Positions 4,625 to 5,881 of a DNA stretch of 5,881 bases are shown piece by piece. Each line of letters begins with the position of its first letter. The stretch's first letter is position 1. The position numbers and the translations under genes were made by a program. The DNA lies in the NCBI GenBank assembly GCA_051748565.1, contig JBNJHN010000084.1, forward strand, positions 1 through 5,881, read 5' to 3'. The DNA is from SKPH01 sp051748565. Lineage in GTDB: Bacteria > Bacillota > Dethiobacteria > DTU022. Under the pieces are notes generated by a model. That model saw only the letters and a program-made list of their open reading frames with translations. It did no database searches and was not told the DNA's origin.

Positions 4625-5881
4625 CGTTTATACCCGGGCACAAAATGAACCCGCCTGTCCATAAGCTCACTGTATTTAGCTTCATTAAAGCGCTCGTCTG
4701 TAGATAGATATCCGGTTATGCGGCGTATCCGCCTGATGTCGGGACTGTCACACTCAGGACAGGTCCGGTTAAACACTCCGCTGTGTGAACAATTCCGGCA
4801 TTCATCGAGTGGGTAGTTAATTCCACCATAACCGATATCAGACTCTGCCATCGAACGAATAATCCGATCGACAGCTTCAAGGTTGTCAATTGGCGGTGCT
4901 TCCAATTCAGTATAGCTGATATGCCCTGCATTACAGAGACTGTGGAAACGCCCTTCGGAGGCTATTTTATCGAACATAGACATGGTATAGTAAACGGGAA
5001 TATGAAATGAATTGCTGTAGTAATCTTTATCGGTAACTCCCGGTATTATGCCGTAACGCTTGCGATCCATAACTACAAAACGCCCGGCCAGCCCTTCGGC
5101 CGGTGTGGCAACCAGGACAAAGTTGAGATCATATTCTTCGGCATAGCTGTCTGTCCGCCTGCGCATGTGTTCCACAATTTTATGACCGAAATCAAGGGCT
5201 TCTGCATCTTCACCATGGTGCTTGCCCAGGAGGATTTGCAGGGTCTCTGCAAGCCCTATAAAACCGATCGCCAGGGTACCGTGTTTAATTACCTCCCGAA
5301 TAGAGTCCTGGGGAGCAATTTTATCCGAATCCAAATACAATTTCTGACCCATCAGGAAGGGAAGATCGCGTGCCTTCAACCTGGAAAGCACCTCGAAACG
5401 ATGCAGGAGCTGACGCGCCCCGGTTCGCATCAGGCGATCGAGCTGAACGAAGAAAAGATCCTGACGGCCGCGGCATTCCAGAGCTATACGCGGCAGATTC
5501 AGGGTAACCGGGGCAATATTGCCCCGCCCGGCAGATACTTCGGGCCCATGCCGATTGGCTATAACACGTGTTCTACAGCCCATATAAGACACTTCATCTC
5601 CGTAAGCCCGGTTATAGCTGGTATCCATAAAGCTGAAAGTAGGGTTCATCCTGCGGGCTGCAACCTGGATTGCCAGTTTGTAAAGATCATAGTTCGGATC
5701 TTCCGGATTAAAATTCGAACCTTCCTTTACCCTGAAAACAAGGTTTGGGAATATAGGGCTTTCACCGCGCCCCAGGCCCCGCCTGAAAGCCTCGAGAACA
5801 GCCCTGGTAACCATGCGGCCCTCTTCGGTAGTATCTGTGCCAAAATTGATCGAGCTGAAAGGCACCTGTGCTCCCGCGCGG
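4621..5881 (-). CDS. nrdD: Anaerobic (class III) ribonucleoside-triphosphate reductase, C-terminal 420 residues (5' end outside window)
   Basis: The frame is open to the right edge (upstream codons read RAGAQ before VPFSSINFGTD, as in complete NrdD), so the GTG at 5865 is internal and the gene is truncated by the window. Full proteins are about 600-750 residues. Numbering from that GTG, C97 in YMGCRTR is the thiyl-radical cysteine, at the same distance from the C-terminus (about 317) as C290 in T4 NrdD. NLPRIALE (123-130), TPAEGLAGRF (254-263) and SNSFHIPV (284-291) are core barrel blocks. C356, C359, C369 and C372 form the zinc ribbon. G385 in RITGYL is the radical glycine (codon 4711-4713). 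It reduces ribonucleotides to deoxyribonucleotides only without oxygen. The ATP-cone and the N-terminal residues that separate formate-using from thioredoxin-using subtypes are not in view, so the reductant cannot be assigned. Confidence 0.97.
   Translation of the reverse strand, partial: RAGAQVPFSSINFGTDTTEEGRMVTRAVLEAFRRGLGRGESPIFPNLVFRVKEGSNFNPEDPNYDLYKLAIQVAARRMNPTFSFMDTSYNRAYGDEVSYMGCRTRVIANRHGPEVSAGRGNIAPVTLNLPRIALECRGRQDLFFVQLDRLMRTGARQLLHRFEVLSRLKARDLPFLMGQKLYLDSDKIAPQDSIREVIKHGTLAIGFIGLAETLQILLGKHHGEDAEALDFGHKIVEHMRRRTDSYAEEYDLNFVLVATPAEGLAGRFVVMDRKRYGIIPGVTDKDYYSNSFHIPVYYTMSMFDKIASEGRFHSLCNAGHISYTELEAPPIDNLEAVDRIIRSMAESDIGYGGINYPLDECRNCSHSGVFNRTCPECDSPDIRRIRRITGYLSTDERFNEAKYSELMDRRVHFVPGYKR

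Noticed and set aside
4716..4931. Minus-strand open frame of 71 codons inside nrdD
   Set aside because: Shadow frame under the conserved zinc-ribbon and C-terminal region of nrdD.
5863..5865. GTG as the start of nrdD
   Set aside because: The frame continues to the window edge with conserved NrdD residues (RAGAQ before VPFSSIN), and the product would lack the N-terminal third of the enzyme.

Overview
The window carries eight genes, all read from the minus strand. In transcription order (right to left) they are nrdD (5' end cut off by the window edge), nrdG, pgeF/ylmD, an HlyD-like single-pass membrane protein, yggS/ylmE, yggT/ylmG, ylmH and the first 15 codons of divIVA (cut off by the left edge). 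No RNA gene, mobile element or CRISPR array is visible, and nothing convincing is encoded on the plus strand.

The order ylmD-ylmE-ylmG-ylmH-divIVA is the classic Gram-positive cluster that follows the division genes in Bacillota. A class III (anaerobic, glycyl-radical) ribonucleotide reductase and its activase lie directly upstream. Together with moderate GC and strong Shine-Dalgarno sites, this suggests an anaerobic or facultative Bacillota, most likely a Clostridia-like lineage. I cannot name a genus.

Layout: nrdD and nrdG (4079-5881) overlap by 4 bp and supply dNTPs without oxygen. A gap of about 100 bp (3976-4078) holds a good sigma-A-type promoter whose -35 overlaps the nrdG stop, so the ylm cluster can probably be transcribed independently of nrdDG. 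From pgeF to ylmH the genes are tightly packed (4-bp overlap, then gaps of 67, about 17 and 9-15 bp) and look like one transcript. It combines peptidoglycan quality control (PgeF), PLP homeostasis (YggS), envelope or division-linked membrane proteins (HlyD-like, YggT), ribosome quality control (YlmH) and the polar/septal scaffold DivIVA.

The genes are ordinary housekeeping families. The unusual points are: all seven visible starts are non-ATG in the preferred calls; pgeF appears to begin upstream of its first conventional start codon, possibly at ATT; sepF is missing from its usual place between ylmE and ylmG; and the HlyD-like protein carries five in-register acidic hexads encoded by an 18-bp repeat. 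I found no clear sign of an undescribed multi-gene system.
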